A stretch of 64,000 nucleotides of DNA from Salinimicrobium xinjiangense DSM 19287 (GCF_000423585.1 NZ_KE384054.1:124001-188000), one strand, 5' to 3'. Shown: positions 34,075 to 42,873, counted from the stretch's first letter. Numbers and translations are program-made. The notes: generated by a model from the letters alone, not told the origin.

Positions 34075-35202
34075 CTATGGATTAGAAGTGAAAATGTGGA
34101 GGTCGGTACTGATATCACTAACGAAAACATTTCCCGAACCAGTAAAAGGATATACTCCAAAGGCACCGTTAAATCCGTCATCAGTTCCCGGGCCTACAAT
34201 TCCATTGGTGTCATAGACATAGATCAGCTCCGGAGCTTCAGGATCGGATACATTAAAAACCTTAAATCCGGCACTGTAGTAAGAGATGTAGGCAAGATTC
34301 CCTTTAATGTAAAGATTGTGTACGCGGGAGGATTCATCGTGGATCTGTCCCACCTGTACGGGATTGGAAACATCAGAAATATTCCAGATGGCAATATCGG
34401 GGCCTCCTAAATTTTCAAAATTGTATTGTGTAGAGGCCGCAAATTCATTTGTTATGAAAAGGTAATTCCCATCTTCTGTGATCCAGCCACTGTGGTCAAA
34501 TCCCTGCCCGGTACTTATGTTACTTAAGAATACAGGGGAAGATCTATCGGTAACATCATAAATAAAAGTTCCCATTTCCCCGTGGAAATCGAACATCCTG
34601 TCCCCAATAACCGCTATATCGTGAGACTCAGGGAGTTGAGAACTCCATACAGGTTGAGGTTGTGTGGGATCAGCATTCAGATCATAGATGGAAATCCCGA
34701 ATTCCTTTAGCTCGTTATCAATCATCTCATGTTTGCCCGACAGGTACAAATAACCTTTGTCATCAATGAAAATGTTGTGAGCAGAAGGGAAATTACCCAC
34801 AGGCACAGGCGCCGAAGGATCTTCAATATTATAGATCGTCCCTCTCATTTCGCCCGGACCGTTATGAAATCCATCAACTACGTACAGGAAATTCTGCCAC
34901 ACCTTCATATCAAAAGCAGGAGAGGAAGTAGTAGACACAAGTATGGGATTGACAGGATCTGTAACATCTACAATGGAAAAATTCCTGTTTTGAGAACTCA
35001 TATCTCCTATTACCGCAAATTCCTTCCCGCTCCGTTCAAAACCCCAAACATCTGTGGTGGAAGTTCCCGGAATAGTTAAAGTTGCGGCTTGTGCAAAAGG
35101 GGGTGTTTCTTTCTCTACATTCTCCGTGCCCTCGTCATCACCGGAGCAGCCTGCAAGGGAAATGGATAGTAGAAGTACAAGCAAAGAAAGAGACCTGATC
35201 AT
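34075..35202 (-). CDS. LVIVD-repeat (choice-of-anchor B) beta-propeller lipoprotein
   Basis: 375 residues. Lipoprotein signal with Cys19 in I-S-L-A-G-C. The rest is a series of propeller blades with the LVIVD pattern, for example F-S-I-V-D-V-T-D-P-V-N-P, I-W-N-I-S-D-V-S-N-P-V-Q-V-G and F-K-V-F-N-V-S-D-P-E-A-P-E. Histidines (P-S-A-H-N-I-F-I, S-H-D-I-A-V-I, V-H-N-L-Y-I) line equivalent blade positions. Outer-surface or periplasmic lipoprotein of unknown binding partner. Confidence 0.85.
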   Translation of the reverse strand: MIRSLSLLVLLLSISLAGCSGDDEGTENVEKETPPFAQAATLTIPGTSTTDVWGFERSGKEFAVIGDMSSQNRNFSIVDVTDPVNPILVSTTSSPAFDMKVWQNFLYVVDGFHNGPGEMRGTIYNIEDPSAPVPVGNFPSAHNIFIDDKGYLYLSGKHEMIDNELKEFGISIYDLNADPTQPQPVWSSQLPESHDIAVIGDRMFDFHGEMGTFIYDVTDRSSPVFLSNISTGQGFDHSGWITEDGNYLFITNEFAASTQYNFENLGGPDIAIWNISDVSNPVQVGQIHDESSRVHNLYIKGNLAYISYYSAGFKVFNVSDPEAPELIYVYDTNGIVGPGTDDGFNGAFGVYPFTGSGNVFVSDISTDLHIFTSNP

Positions 35203-35268
35203 AATTTGAGTTTTAGAGTTGTAAAAAAAAATAATTCCGGTATAGTTACTGCAAAAAATGCTCCATTT

Positions 35269-36078
35269 CTATGCCAGTTGTGCTGCGGGTCTTTGACGTG
35301 GTGAAATTGCCTTGTAAAGAATGATCACCTGCAGCAGTCCCGCCAGCATTTGGATTGGAAGACCCAGCGGATTGACAAAAAGGAAAAATAAGCCTGCAGC
35401 TATTTCCAGGAGTCCGGCGAAAAGCCAAATAGGACCGAGAGTTTTCCGTAGCCGGATAAGAGATATTCCGAAGATAATTCCCAGAACTCCAAAGGCTACT
35501 GATATTCCCATAGCAATGAATAGTGGATCCACAGGATTCCAGAAAAGGGAGGTTATATCGTGCGCTATAGTGAAGATCATGAGCGCGATGAGAAGCAGGG
35601 CACTGATCTTTAGCAGAGAATTTTCAATGATGGTTCCCAGGGCGACAAAGCCCCTAAGGAAGAAAATGAAGGCAACCAGCACGAGTACTTTGATAATAAG
35701 ATAAAAGGTCTGGCTGTAACCATCCACCGGAAAGAAAAAATAGTTGGAGGTCCCCGAGAGATCTTCCGAAATTCTCATGAAGTCCATAGGTCCTTCGAGA
35801 AATCCCAGGAGTAAATAAACGATCCCGAAGATCCAGCCCAACCTCAGAATTCCTTTTTTGTTCCAGGTAGAAGGTTCCTCCTTTCTAATATCCTTCAGGT
35901 CGTGCCCCAGGGCCGACAGAATGGTTTTGACCGTGTAAGTCCGCGGCGTGACCTCTCCGGTCTCGATGCGCTGGATTGTTCTTACGCTGATGTTGCAGAG
36001 ATCCACCAGCTCTTCCTGGGTAAGTCCTTTTTCTTTTCTTAGTTCGGCGATTCTTTGTCCAAGTTCCGGCTGTTTCAT
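35269..36078 (-). CDS. Membrane-bound helix-turn-helix (XRE) regulator
   Basis: 269 residues from ATG 36076-36078; an alternative ATG at 36117 would add 13 residues. XRE-type HTH at 5-58 (L-G-Q-R-I-A-E-L-R-K-E-K-G-L-T-Q-E-E-L, S-V-R-T-I-Q-R-I-E-T-G), then about six membrane helices from residue 85 onward. Such fused regulators in Bacteroidota are thought to act at the membrane, ligand unknown. Short GATGATT/TGATG direct repeats precede the start codon. Confidence 0.85.
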   Translation of the reverse strand: MKQPELGQRIAELRKEKGLTQEELVDLCNISVRTIQRIETGEVTPRTYTVKTILSALGHDLKDIRKEEPSTWNKKGILRLGWIFGIVYLLLGFLEGPMDFMRISEDLSGTSNYFFFPVDGYSQTFYLIIKVLVLVAFIFFLRGFVALGTIIENSLLKISALLLIALMIFTIAHDITSLFWNPVDPLFIAMGISVAFGVLGIIFGISLIRLRKTLGPIWLFAGLLEIAAGLFFLFVNPLGLPIQMLAGLLQVIILYKAISPRQRPAAQLA

Positions 36079-36450
36079 GATTGATGATTTTTGATGTTGT
36101 ACTTTTCTTTTGTTCATAGCAATATTATCCGGAACGGCAGAAAAGTACAAAATTTACGGGATTACTTCACCCGTCATTTACCCGACATTCGGCGGGAATA
36201 GCCGTAATCACTGTATTTTCGAATTTAATCGGCACGGATTGCAAATCCGCGCCAGCAGAATTTTTTTACCTGAAAACAGGTTGAGGTTAGAATAACAACT
36301 AGATCAATATTCTGCTAAGGGTTTTTTGTTTTCTTGCTGTTTTTTGTTCGGTCAAAATTTAAGTCGTTAGTTGTTTTCTAAAAGTTTTTTGACAGGGTTT
36401 TGTTTAAAATTTTATGCGTGCTGTACAGCTTGAATTATTTCTGTCAACTC
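36079..36450. other. Gap with one short repeated hairpin motif
   Basis: Nothing coding is supported. The only recognisable element is the second exact copy of CACGGATTGCAAATCCGCG at 36233-36253. The right half is T-rich. Confidence 0.5.
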
Positions 36451-36933
36451 TCAGGCTTCAGCAGGCGAATACTCTAATATGCCTGAGATCAAAATCTTAT
36501 ATTCCTGGACTTGCTTCTCAACCTCCTTTTTTAAGTGCAGTCCAATCAAGAGCCCTGTTGCTAACAAAATTCCTCCTATTATCCACATATAAGCATTAGA
36601 ACTATATTCCAGGACCATTCCGGCTAACAAGCCTAATCCTAAGATAAGATGCCCGAAAAGCAGTACTTTGGATAATGGGTGTAACATGAAAGCAATTTTT
36701 ACATCGGTCTTGTCCTCTGAATCTACCTTGAATAATTTTCCGGTTACAATAAGATTATTTTGAGTATTTATCTCAAATCCAAGAAGCATCCGTTTCCGAA
36801 TCTTAAATTTTACCGGTTTCTTTTTTTCAGAATTCACTCTAAAAACAAATCTTTTCGTTCCACCAAAGGCGGACTCTAATCTTCTGCTGACCTCTACAGG
36901 ATCGCTACTTACCTGAAAATTCCATATTCTCAT
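36451..36933 (-). CDS. Hypothetical protein with two membrane helices
   Basis: 160 residues, M-R-I-W-N-F-Q-V-S-S at the start. The N-terminal 80 residues are basic and beta-rich (F-K-I-R-K-R-M-L-L-G), followed by two helices (about 88-108 and 114-134) and a charged tail. No known domain. It may be related in layout to the next gene upstream, also a soluble beta domain plus a helix pair. Confidence 0.65.
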   Translation of the reverse strand: MRIWNFQVSSDPVEVSRRLESAFGGTKRFVFRVNSEKKKPVKFKIRKRMLLGFEINTQNNLIVTGKLFKVDSEDKTDVKIAFMLHPLSKVLLFGHLILGLGLLAGMVLEYSSNAYMWIIGGILLATGLLIGLHLKKEVEKQVQEYKILISGILEYSPAEA

Positions 36934-37133
36934 ATTATCATTTTAAATTTTTTGTCAACCGGTCCCGGCCATGAGTAGTGGAGTTGTTTTTCTTAATATC
37001 TCCAATCCAATACAGGTATTCAGTTTTATGAATTTGGCTGCTTCTCAGCTCTACAATTTATAAGCATAAGTGGCAAAAAAATGAGAAAAAGAAGAGGCTT
37101 TGAAAATATCATTTTTGGAAGGTATTTGAAGGA

Positions 37134-37559
37134 TCAGGCTTTTTGTGGCAAGGTGTGCTTTAGCAGAATACTTTCAAGCCTACGGAGATCTTCTTCAGCT
37201 ATCTCTGAGGTAGGAAAACTGAACTTCTTCCTCTTCCTGCGTTTGCTGATGATAAGGGAGGATTCTGAAAAATCAAAGGTCTCTATGTCTGCAAAGGGAA
37301 TTGTGCGACCGGAGAAGGAATTAAATTTGATGGTAATGGCCTTGCTGTTCCACCGCACATAATATTTGTACCAGAACATCTTGGTCAAAGCAGCAACATT
37401 TAATAATCCTCCCACTAAAAATAAAAATTTAGTTTGTCCTTCTTCAAGGTCAAACCAATGACTGTGTGCTATAACATAAAATCCAACTGCCAATACTATG
37501 AAGATAAACATTAGCCAGTCGATCTTATGGTCAAATTTGATACGATTCGGGGATCTCAA
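37134..37559 (-). CDS. Hypothetical PH-like membrane protein with TTG start
   Basis: 141 residues from TTG 37557-37559, no closer ATG being suitable. Two helices at about 16-34 and 43-60, then a beta-rich basic domain (A-I-T-I-K-F-N-S-F-S-G-R-T-I-P-F-A-D-I, I-S-K-R-R-K-R-K-K-F) like bacterial PH-like domains. It begins six bases after the stop of a 43-residue ORF, so the two are probably coupled. A degenerate copy of the gene-end repeat follows it. Confidence 0.65.
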   Translation of the reverse strand: MRSPNRIKFDHKIDWLMFIFIVLAVGFYVIAHSHWFDLEEGQTKFLFLVGGLLNVAALTKMFWYKYYVRWNSKAITIKFNSFSGRTIPFADIETFDFSESSLIISKRRKRKKFSFPTSEIAEEDLRRLESILLKHTLPQKA

Positions 37560-37564
37560 GAAAC

Positions 37565-37696
37565 CTATTTTTGGAGTTTATCTATCTTGTGTTTTAAGTC
37601 TTCAATTTGACCTACGAGTTTGTTGACATTTTTATGGGTTGAATAAATTTGGTAAAAGATGACCAGGGCCATTCCTAAAAAGATCAGATTTTCCAT
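37565..37696 (-). CDS. 43-residue single-helix membrane peptide
   Basis: A short ORF from ATG 37694-37696 to TAG 37565-37567: M-E-N-L-I-F-L-G-M-A-L-V-I-F-Y-Q-I-Y as one membrane helix, then a polar coiled-coil-like tail (L-V-G-Q-I-E-D-L-K-H-K-I-D-K-L-Q-K). Its stop lies five bases before the TTG start of the following gene. Codon use and layout look genuine, although no homologue can be named. Confidence 0.5.
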   Translation of the reverse strand: MENLIFLGMALVIFYQIYSTHKNVNKLVGQIEDLKHKIDKLQK

Positions 37697-37825
37697 ATTT
37701 TATGTGGTAATACAGGTTACTTCCCCTTTGCTGTGGAAAGAATAAAAATTATTGATCATTTATTGCGGTGTGTAGGGAATCGCAGCAGCCACTAATATAG
37801 TTTTAATTTTTTAACAGTCCCATGT

Positions 37826-37878
37826 AAAAACCCCTTCCACAGAAGAGGCCTCTAAAATGTCATTTTTGTAAGGTAATT
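37826..37878 (-). terminator. Gene-end hairpin repeat after the MFS gene
   Basis: On the minus strand reads ACATTTTAGAGGCCTCTTC, then TGTGGAAGGGGTTTTT. CCTCTTC pairs with GGAAGGGG (one G-U) before a T-run. The preceding CAAAAATGACATTTT is shared with the copy at 39241-39287. Confidence 0.6.
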
Positions 37879-37909
37879 TTGGAGTTGCTATGAACTCAAA
37901 AATCTCCCT

Positions 37910-39160
37910 TTACTCAGATATTATTTTGCGCTCTTCAGATTCTAAAACAGGAACATCATTTTCCTTTTTTAACATGAACAGGACGTAGACAAGCAATCCG
38001 CAGGTGATCAGGGAAAGGACAATCATCACGTTCCAGGTAAGGCTGAATCCAAATTTATCGATCAGCTGCATGCCCGAATTATGTCCGAAGATATGTCCGG
38101 TGGAGAATGCAATGCTGTATAATGCCATATAGGATCCCTGTTTTCCGCCTTCGGCTCTTTTGAGGGCGAAGCTGTTTGAAAAAGGAAAGGCGATCATTTC
38201 CCCGACGGTCAGGAAGATCATCCCCACCACTACAATTCCTATCCACCCGAACAGGTTTATGAGCAGAAAACTTAAGGCTACCAGAATGGTTCCCGTGATC
38301 ACATGGAATAAAGTGGAGCGGAACTTTGCTTCCAGATATTTGATGAGCGGCATTTCAAACAGGAAAATGAGGAACCCGTTCAAGCCCAACAACACCCCGA
38401 TCTCGAATTCACTAAATGCATGCACCTGCGCGTAATATAACGGCATGGTCGAGAAATACTGAAGAAAAACCAAACCGAACAGCATCATGGCTACAATAAA
38501 GACCAAGTAAGGTTTGTCTTTCATCATGGACTTCGGAATGCTTACGATCTCTTTTGGATTTTCAATTGCCTTTTTAGGGTGGAGCAGCTTGAGTAAAAGT
38601 AATCCTGCCAGCATACAGGTGATCCCATCTACCCAGAAGAGTCCGCTGTAACCGGCACCCGCAATGATCAATCCGCCCACGGCAGGACCTGCCGAAAAGC
38701 CGAGGTTGATGGCAAGTCTTATAAGCGTGACCGACCGTGTTCTGTTCTGAGGTTTGCTGTAGGCATTGATGGCAACAAAAACTGCCGGCCTAAAGGCATC
38801 GGCGACCAGCATTACAAGAAAGATCCCGCCACAAATGCCCCAGAAAGTACCAGGGAACTGTAAAAAGATAAATAGTACGCCCGAGAGCAGCAGGCTAAAA
38901 GCCATGGTCTTATAGTGTCCAATCCTATCCACCAGTTTCCCACCCAGCCAGGAGCCGGCCACGGATCCCAGTCCAAAGAAGGTGAGGATCCAGCCGACCT
39001 CTTCAAGAGAGAAACCCCTGTTTTTGGTCAGGTAAAGCGAAAGGAACGGGATCACCATTGTTCCCGCTCTGTTGATAAAGGTGATGAATGCCAGGAGCCA
39101 GACCTCCCGTCTCAGGTCACTAAAGGAACCCACATAAGCCCGAAATACCCGTTGTAACAT
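37910..39160 (-). CDS. Major facilitator superfamily transporter
   Basis: 416 residues, twelve predicted helices, with the MFS loop 2-3 motif G-G-K-L-V-D-R-I-G-H-Y-K-T after helix 2 and the halves separated by a charged loop (H-P-K-K-A-I-E-N-P-K-E). Closest to the drug/sugar-efflux DHA-type group. Cargo not predictable. Monocistronic, with a hairpin terminator repeat downstream. Confidence 0.9.
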   Translation of the reverse strand: MLQRVFRAYVGSFSDLRREVWLLAFITFINRAGTMVIPFLSLYLTKNRGFSLEEVGWILTFFGLGSVAGSWLGGKLVDRIGHYKTMAFSLLLSGVLFIFLQFPGTFWGICGGIFLVMLVADAFRPAVFVAINAYSKPQNRTRSVTLIRLAINLGFSAGPAVGGLIIAGAGYSGLFWVDGITCMLAGLLLLKLLHPKKAIENPKEIVSIPKSMMKDKPYLVFIVAMMLFGLVFLQYFSTMPLYYAQVHAFSEFEIGVLLGLNGFLIFLFEMPLIKYLEAKFRSTLFHVITGTILVALSFLLINLFGWIGIVVVGMIFLTVGEMIAFPFSNSFALKRAEGGKQGSYMALYSIAFSTGHIFGHNSGMQLIDKFGFSLTWNVMIVLSLITCGLLVYVLFMLKKENDVPVLESEERKIISE

Positions 39161-39240
39161 TGTTTAGAAATGAAGGGCTGAAATTAAATTAAAAACCCGT
39201 TGGTTTTGAGGAGGCTGCAAAGAAATTCTGTGAAGTAAAA

Positions 39241-39287
39241 AAAGCCCCGTCAAAAGAAGAGGCTTCTAAAATGTCATTTTTGAAACA
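39241..39287 (-). terminator. Gene-end hairpin repeat after the pseudopilin-like gene
   Basis: Minus-strand AAGCCTCTTC, TTTTGAC, GGGGCTTTTTTT forms a hairpin with T-run; preceded by the shared ATGACATTTTAG segment. Confidence 0.65.
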
Positions 39288-39390
39288 TATTTCTCCCAAA
39301 CCTCTCGTCTCGTGTCACTGATGGATTAAAATGAATCCAAAATACCTGCTGTATTCTGTTGATACCCGGTTTAAGGTAGCCGTATTTTTG

Positions 39391-40005
39391 TCAGTCAAAT
39401 ATTTCATACTTCCAGTGATCAAAACCTGTCTCATACAATTCTTCCATTTCGCCTTTTGCTGAATGACGGCCTGTTTTGTCGTAAGTGACGATCTCATAAT
39501 TAAAGCTCAAAATTACATTTTGATAAAAAGTGAGTTCGTAATTGGCAGAGTCTCCCTGATAATAGAAAGAGCCAATTCCTATTATTCCTGTTGACGGTGT
39601 TTTTATTCCTGCGTATTCTAAAAATTCTGGGTAATAACCATGCTCCTCCTTGAAAGCCTCAATTTGCTTTATCAGGTTCTCAGTTCTTTTTATCGCAAAG
39701 CTTCTACTGAAATCTCTTGTAAAATATGAAAGATAAGAGGTGGAAAGAAGGACAGTCAGGGGAATCGACCAAAGAAGTAGGGAAGCTATTTTAATTTTTT
39801 TATCTGACTTTCGAAACTGTTGTATTGTCAATATCAGCCCAATTGGGATAAGCAGTAATCCCAATATCCCCATCATCTGCCCGCCATTGTAGATAACCTG
39901 TGCCGTAGTATTCAGAAAGTTTGGTCCCGGTAGGAAGGGAAGATTGGTCAGAATTACTATTCCAAGTAAAACTCCTAACAAGAAAAATACATGTCTCTTT
40001 GTCAT
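39391..40005 (-). CDS. Membrane protein with pseudopilin-like C-terminal domain
   Basis: 204 residues from ATG 40003-40005; an upstream ATG at 40023 is also possible. Three hydrophobic segments (about 5-22, 32-52, 62-85) precede a domain with I-E-A-F-K-E-E-H-G-Y-Y-P-E-F-L, reminiscent of pseudopilin-like DUFs, and ending F-D-H-W-K-Y-E-I-F-D. Cotranscribed with the small HTH-membrane gene 47 bp upstream. Function unknown. Confidence 0.65.
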   Translation of the reverse strand: MTKRHVFFLLGVLLGIVILTNLPFLPGPNFLNTTAQVIYNGGQMMGILGLLLIPIGLILTIQQFRKSDKKIKIASLLLWSIPLTVLLSTSYLSYFTRDFSRSFAIKRTENLIKQIEAFKEEHGYYPEFLEYAGIKTPSTGIIGIGSFYYQGDSANYELTFYQNVILSFNYEIVTYDKTGRHSAKGEMEELYETGFDHWKYEIFD

Positions 40006-40052
40006 TGTTTGGCTACGACCCATAATAATACAATTCAACCAGGGTAGAGGGG

Positions 40053-40484
40053 TTACTTTTTTTTGAACTTTTTTTCAAGAAAACTTCCAATTAGTAAACC
40101 TATCCCCATAAAGAGCACTGCGATTGTTATTATTATAATGAGAGATACTGCATCGTTTAGCAATGGTTTATTTGATAAGACCAGGATAAATCCTAAAATA
40201 ACACCTAATGAACTGCCAATAATTGTGAGACTTACTATAAGCCAAGGAACTTGAAAACCACGTTTCATTGTTTTTTCCATATAAGTATTTTTATTTTTTT
40301 TAAAATAGTCTTGCGGTACATTTAGGGCTTTAGTCAATAAACGTAAAGTGTCATCTCTTGGACTGCTTTCTCCATTTTCTAATCTTTGTATTGTCCGTAA
40401 ACCTAAACCTGATTTTTCGCTCAACTCCTCTTGAGAAAAACCGTTATCTAATCTTAATTTTTTTAGATGTTCAGAAAGTTCCAT
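40053..40484 (-). CDS. Small membrane-anchored XRE regulator
   Basis: 143 residues. HTH at 5-58 (L-R-L-D-N-G-F-S-Q-E-E-L-S-E-K-S, G-L-R-T-I-Q-R-L-E-N-G-E-S-S-P-R), linker, then two helices at about 82-103 and 112-133 ending in a Lys-rich tail. Second HTH-plus-membrane regulator in the window (see 35269-36078), much shorter. Probably controls the following membrane gene. Confidence 0.82.
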   Translation of the reverse strand: MELSEHLKKLRLDNGFSQEELSEKSGLGLRTIQRLENGESSPRDDTLRLLTKALNVPQDYFKKNKNTYMEKTMKRGFQVPWLIVSLTIIGSSLGVILGFILVLSNKPLLNDAVSLIIIITIAVLFMGIGLLIGSFLEKKFKKK

Positions 40485-40875
40485 ATGTGTAGTCTGTCTT
40501 TTTTTTCAAATCTATCATTTAAGTGGGATTATTAGTATGCCAATACCAGAAATTGAACACGTCATTTCTTGACATTAAATGACTTTACTTGCCTATTGTA
40601 TAGTTTGAGCAGGTTTTATGGAGAAAAATCAAAGACCTTAAAGCTTGGTGAATATTGCTGGCAACGTCTCCGGTTAACAAAAGTGGCGTGTAGAGAAGAA
40701 ATCACTAACGGGTTTTTCTAATGGAAATAAATGTAGGAATTTATCTCTCAAAAAAGCCATTTTTAATAACCGTTGTCGTGCATGGTGAATTTATCCAGAT
40801 TATAGTGTTACTTAGTGAAAATTCCGAATAATACCCATACTAAGCGTTTAAATCTAACCTCTTAATTCTCTACTT
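40485..40875. other. AT-rich gap with a minus-strand promoter candidate
   Basis: CAAATCTA at 40507-40514 is TAGATTTG on the minus strand, a TAnnTTTG -7 match 23 bases from the HTH gene's start. Nothing else coding is supported. A GCAACGTCT string at 40671 resembles ACAACGTCT at 41422, on the other side of the lipoprotein gene. Confidence 0.4.
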
Positions 40876-41346
40876 ATGGTTAAAACTGAAATTTTAAAAC
40901 CTGCTTTTTTAATTTTTTTCTCGACTTTACTTGTAATTAATATCGGTTGTAGTTCTGATGATGGTGATGATGATTCAACTCAATTTGTTGAGTTAACTGT
41001 CAATGGAACACCTCTTTATGATGATGGAGATGATTATTTTTTTGGAAATGTGGATGGTAAATTTTCTGGTAAGGATGGACACGTTGAAAGAACATTTTTA
41101 TGGCAAAATTCATTAAACATTGCGGACTATAATGCTGATATGATGTCCTCACGTAATGGTTTCTTTGAAATGGAAGTGAAGGATGCAGATGGAAATGTTA
41201 TTTTAAAAAAAACTTTACAAGGTGGTGCTGAACTTGATTCTTTTTCAGGCATAACTTCAAGTGGAACTTCCGGAGTTTGGTCAGTCACAATTACTCTTTC
41301 TTCCTTTGATGGTGATGGAAAATTCTCCCTAAGAGAAGAAAATTAA
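40876..41346 (+). CDS. Asp-rich lipoprotein of unknown function
   Basis: 156 residues. Lipoprotein signal with Cys25 in N-I-G-C-S-S, followed by an acidic run (S-D-D-G-D-D-D-S). The remainder is beta-rich (F-V-E-L-T-V-N-G-T-P-L-Y, W-S-V-T-I-T-L-S-S-F). Visibly more AT-rich than most neighbours, with codons such as ATT, TTT and GAT dominating, so possible recent acquisition. No recognisable domain. Confidence 0.7.
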   Translation: MVKTEILKPAFLIFFSTLLVINIGCSSDDGDDDSTQFVELTVNGTPLYDDGDDYFFGNVDGKFSGKDGHVERTFLWQNSLNIADYNADMMSSRNGFFEMEVKDADGNVILKKTLQGGAELDSFSGITSSGTSGVWSVTITLSSFDGDGKFSLREEN

Positions 41347-41576
41347 TCAGCCTATTCGAGACCTGTCCTTTGGATAAAACTCAATTTAAATATTCGAATA
41401 AAGATTATCATTCTATGCATTTTGCACAACGTCTTTTATTCCATATTTCACTTCTCTTTACTGTCTTCAGCGGCGGGCTAAAACGAGTCTTTGACCTGCA
41501 ACAGCGGTAGGGAAGAAGGAGCAGGATTCTCCTGCTAATATAAATGTTAAAATTCTTACAAGCAGGAAAATTCCAA

Positions 41577-41820
41577 GCACTCAATCATTGTTGTCCGGAA
41601 AAAGAATCTAGACCGCTCCGCTTCTAGAATCTAGAACCAAGACTTTTTTATAAGATACTGAAATTCAATGTTGTGAAAATTTCTTTTCATTGGTAGAATA
41701 TTTGAAAATTCAAAGAACTAAAAACCACCCCCTCAGACTGATAGATAAGATCTCTTATCGGCATTAGCGGGCTTTTTCAGAGGTTCCTTCTTTTTTCATC
41801 GGACAACAATGGCACTAAAT
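41577..41820 (-). mobile_element. MITE copy C, inverted, with 9-bp near-perfect target-site duplication
   Basis: Element 41586-41811 (226 bp) in reverse orientation relative to copies A and B, with full 12-bp inverted ends CATTGTTGTCCG and CGGACAACAATG. Flanks are GCACTCAAT (41577-41585) and GCACTAAAT (41812-41820), eight of nine identical, suggesting insertion older than copy B. No ORF inside. Confidence 0.9.
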
Positions 41821-42369
41821 CCAAATTCCAAAATGGTTAATTGGTGATTGGTTAATTAGGGATTAAAGAATCGTTCTTCTGCGAAGATCTGCGTGATCTG
41901 CGGGAAAATTTTAATTGTATAATGTATATTGAATATTGTATAATGTAAAAGCTAAGAAAAACAGACATTGTCACCTCTATTAGAATGAAATAGATGGCAG
42001 CAAATGAGTTACAATTTCTTTGTGTTCTTCTTTTTTTGGCTTCTTTGCTTTGTGTGAAACCTTCATGGGAAAGCACCAAATTTCAAGCACCAAATTCCAA
42101 TTTGAGACAAAATTCTTTGCGGTCTTAGCGGTTAATCTTTGCGTTTTCTGCGAGAAACCTTTTTATTGCATAATGTATATTGAATATTGTTTAATATATA
42201 CCACCCAGCACCAAATTCATGGAAATTCCAAACATCAAATTCCAAGTAAGGTTAAATTCAAAGCACCAAATTCCAAATTCCAAAACGGTTAATTCGGGAT
42301 TGGTTAATTTGGGATTGGAGAATGTACGTTTCCCTTTTTTATTACCTTTTACCTTCTAAAACTTCAGCC
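41821..42369. repeat. Gap with composite and caccaaattcc-type repeats
   Basis: No gene is supported. 41971-42059 is the inverted second copy of the composite repeat at 29301-29390. Other stretches carry CTGCGAAGATCTGCG with TGATCTGCGGG, CTTTGCGGTCTTAGCGG, TATAATGTATATTGAATATTG (twice) and AAGCACCAAATTCCAA (several times). Confidence 0.6.
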
Positions 42370-42867
42370 ATGAAAAAACTACTTTTTTTACTGCTCCTTA
42401 TTGCCGGACCGGTTTGGGCGCAGAGTCCCGAAGAACGTATTGAAGAATTGGGAATTGAATTATCTGAAGTAAGAGAACCTTCGGCCAACTTTGTGAAGTG
42501 GAGACAGGTCGGGAATTTGCTGTATTTAGCCGGGGAAGGTAGTCCGGAGAAAGGCACTTTAGGAAAGGATCTTACTACCGAGGAAGGTTATGAGGCGGCG
42601 CGAAATACCGGAATCAGGATCCTTGCCACCCTTAAAGCGGCTACGGGTGATCTGGACAGGATCAAACAGTTCGTAAAAGTGCGGGGGATGGTGAGCTCAG
42701 CTCCCGATTTCTACGAGCAGCCACAGGTGATCAACGGCTTTTCTGATCTCATGTTCGAAGTCTTCGGGGAACGGGGAAAACACGCCAGAGCTGCGGTGGG
42801 ACATGTGAGTTTACCTTCCAATATCGCGGTGGAGATCGAAGTGGTGGTGGAGCTGAAGGATGAGTAG
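42370..42867 (+). CDS. Secreted RidA/YjgF-family protein
   Basis: 165 residues from ATG 42370, which opens a signal peptide (residues 1-18, ending V-W-A-Q). The Rid fold follows, with V-G-N-L-L-Y-L-A-G-E-G-S, the substrate-contacting arginine in H-A-R-A-A-V-G-H-V and V-A-V-E-I-E-V-V-V-E. RidA enzymes hydrolyse enamine/imine intermediates in the cytoplasm; an exported member of the Rid superfamily is less usual and may have a different role. Monocistronic. Confidence 0.88.
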   Translation: MKKLLFLLLLIAGPVWAQSPEERIEELGIELSEVREPSANFVKWRQVGNLLYLAGEGSPEKGTLGKDLTTEEGYEAARNTGIRILATLKAATGDLDRIKQFVKVRGMVSSAPDFYEQPQVINGFSDLMFEVFGERGKHARAAVGHVSLPSNIAVEIEVVVELKDE

Positions 42868-42873
42868 AATTTT

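Noticed and set aside
40660-41440. Integron gene cassette with attC-like ends around the lipoprotein.
   Set aside because: The CAACGTCT strings lack the paired inverse core sites (GTTRRRY and RYYYAAC) and no integrase is in the window.
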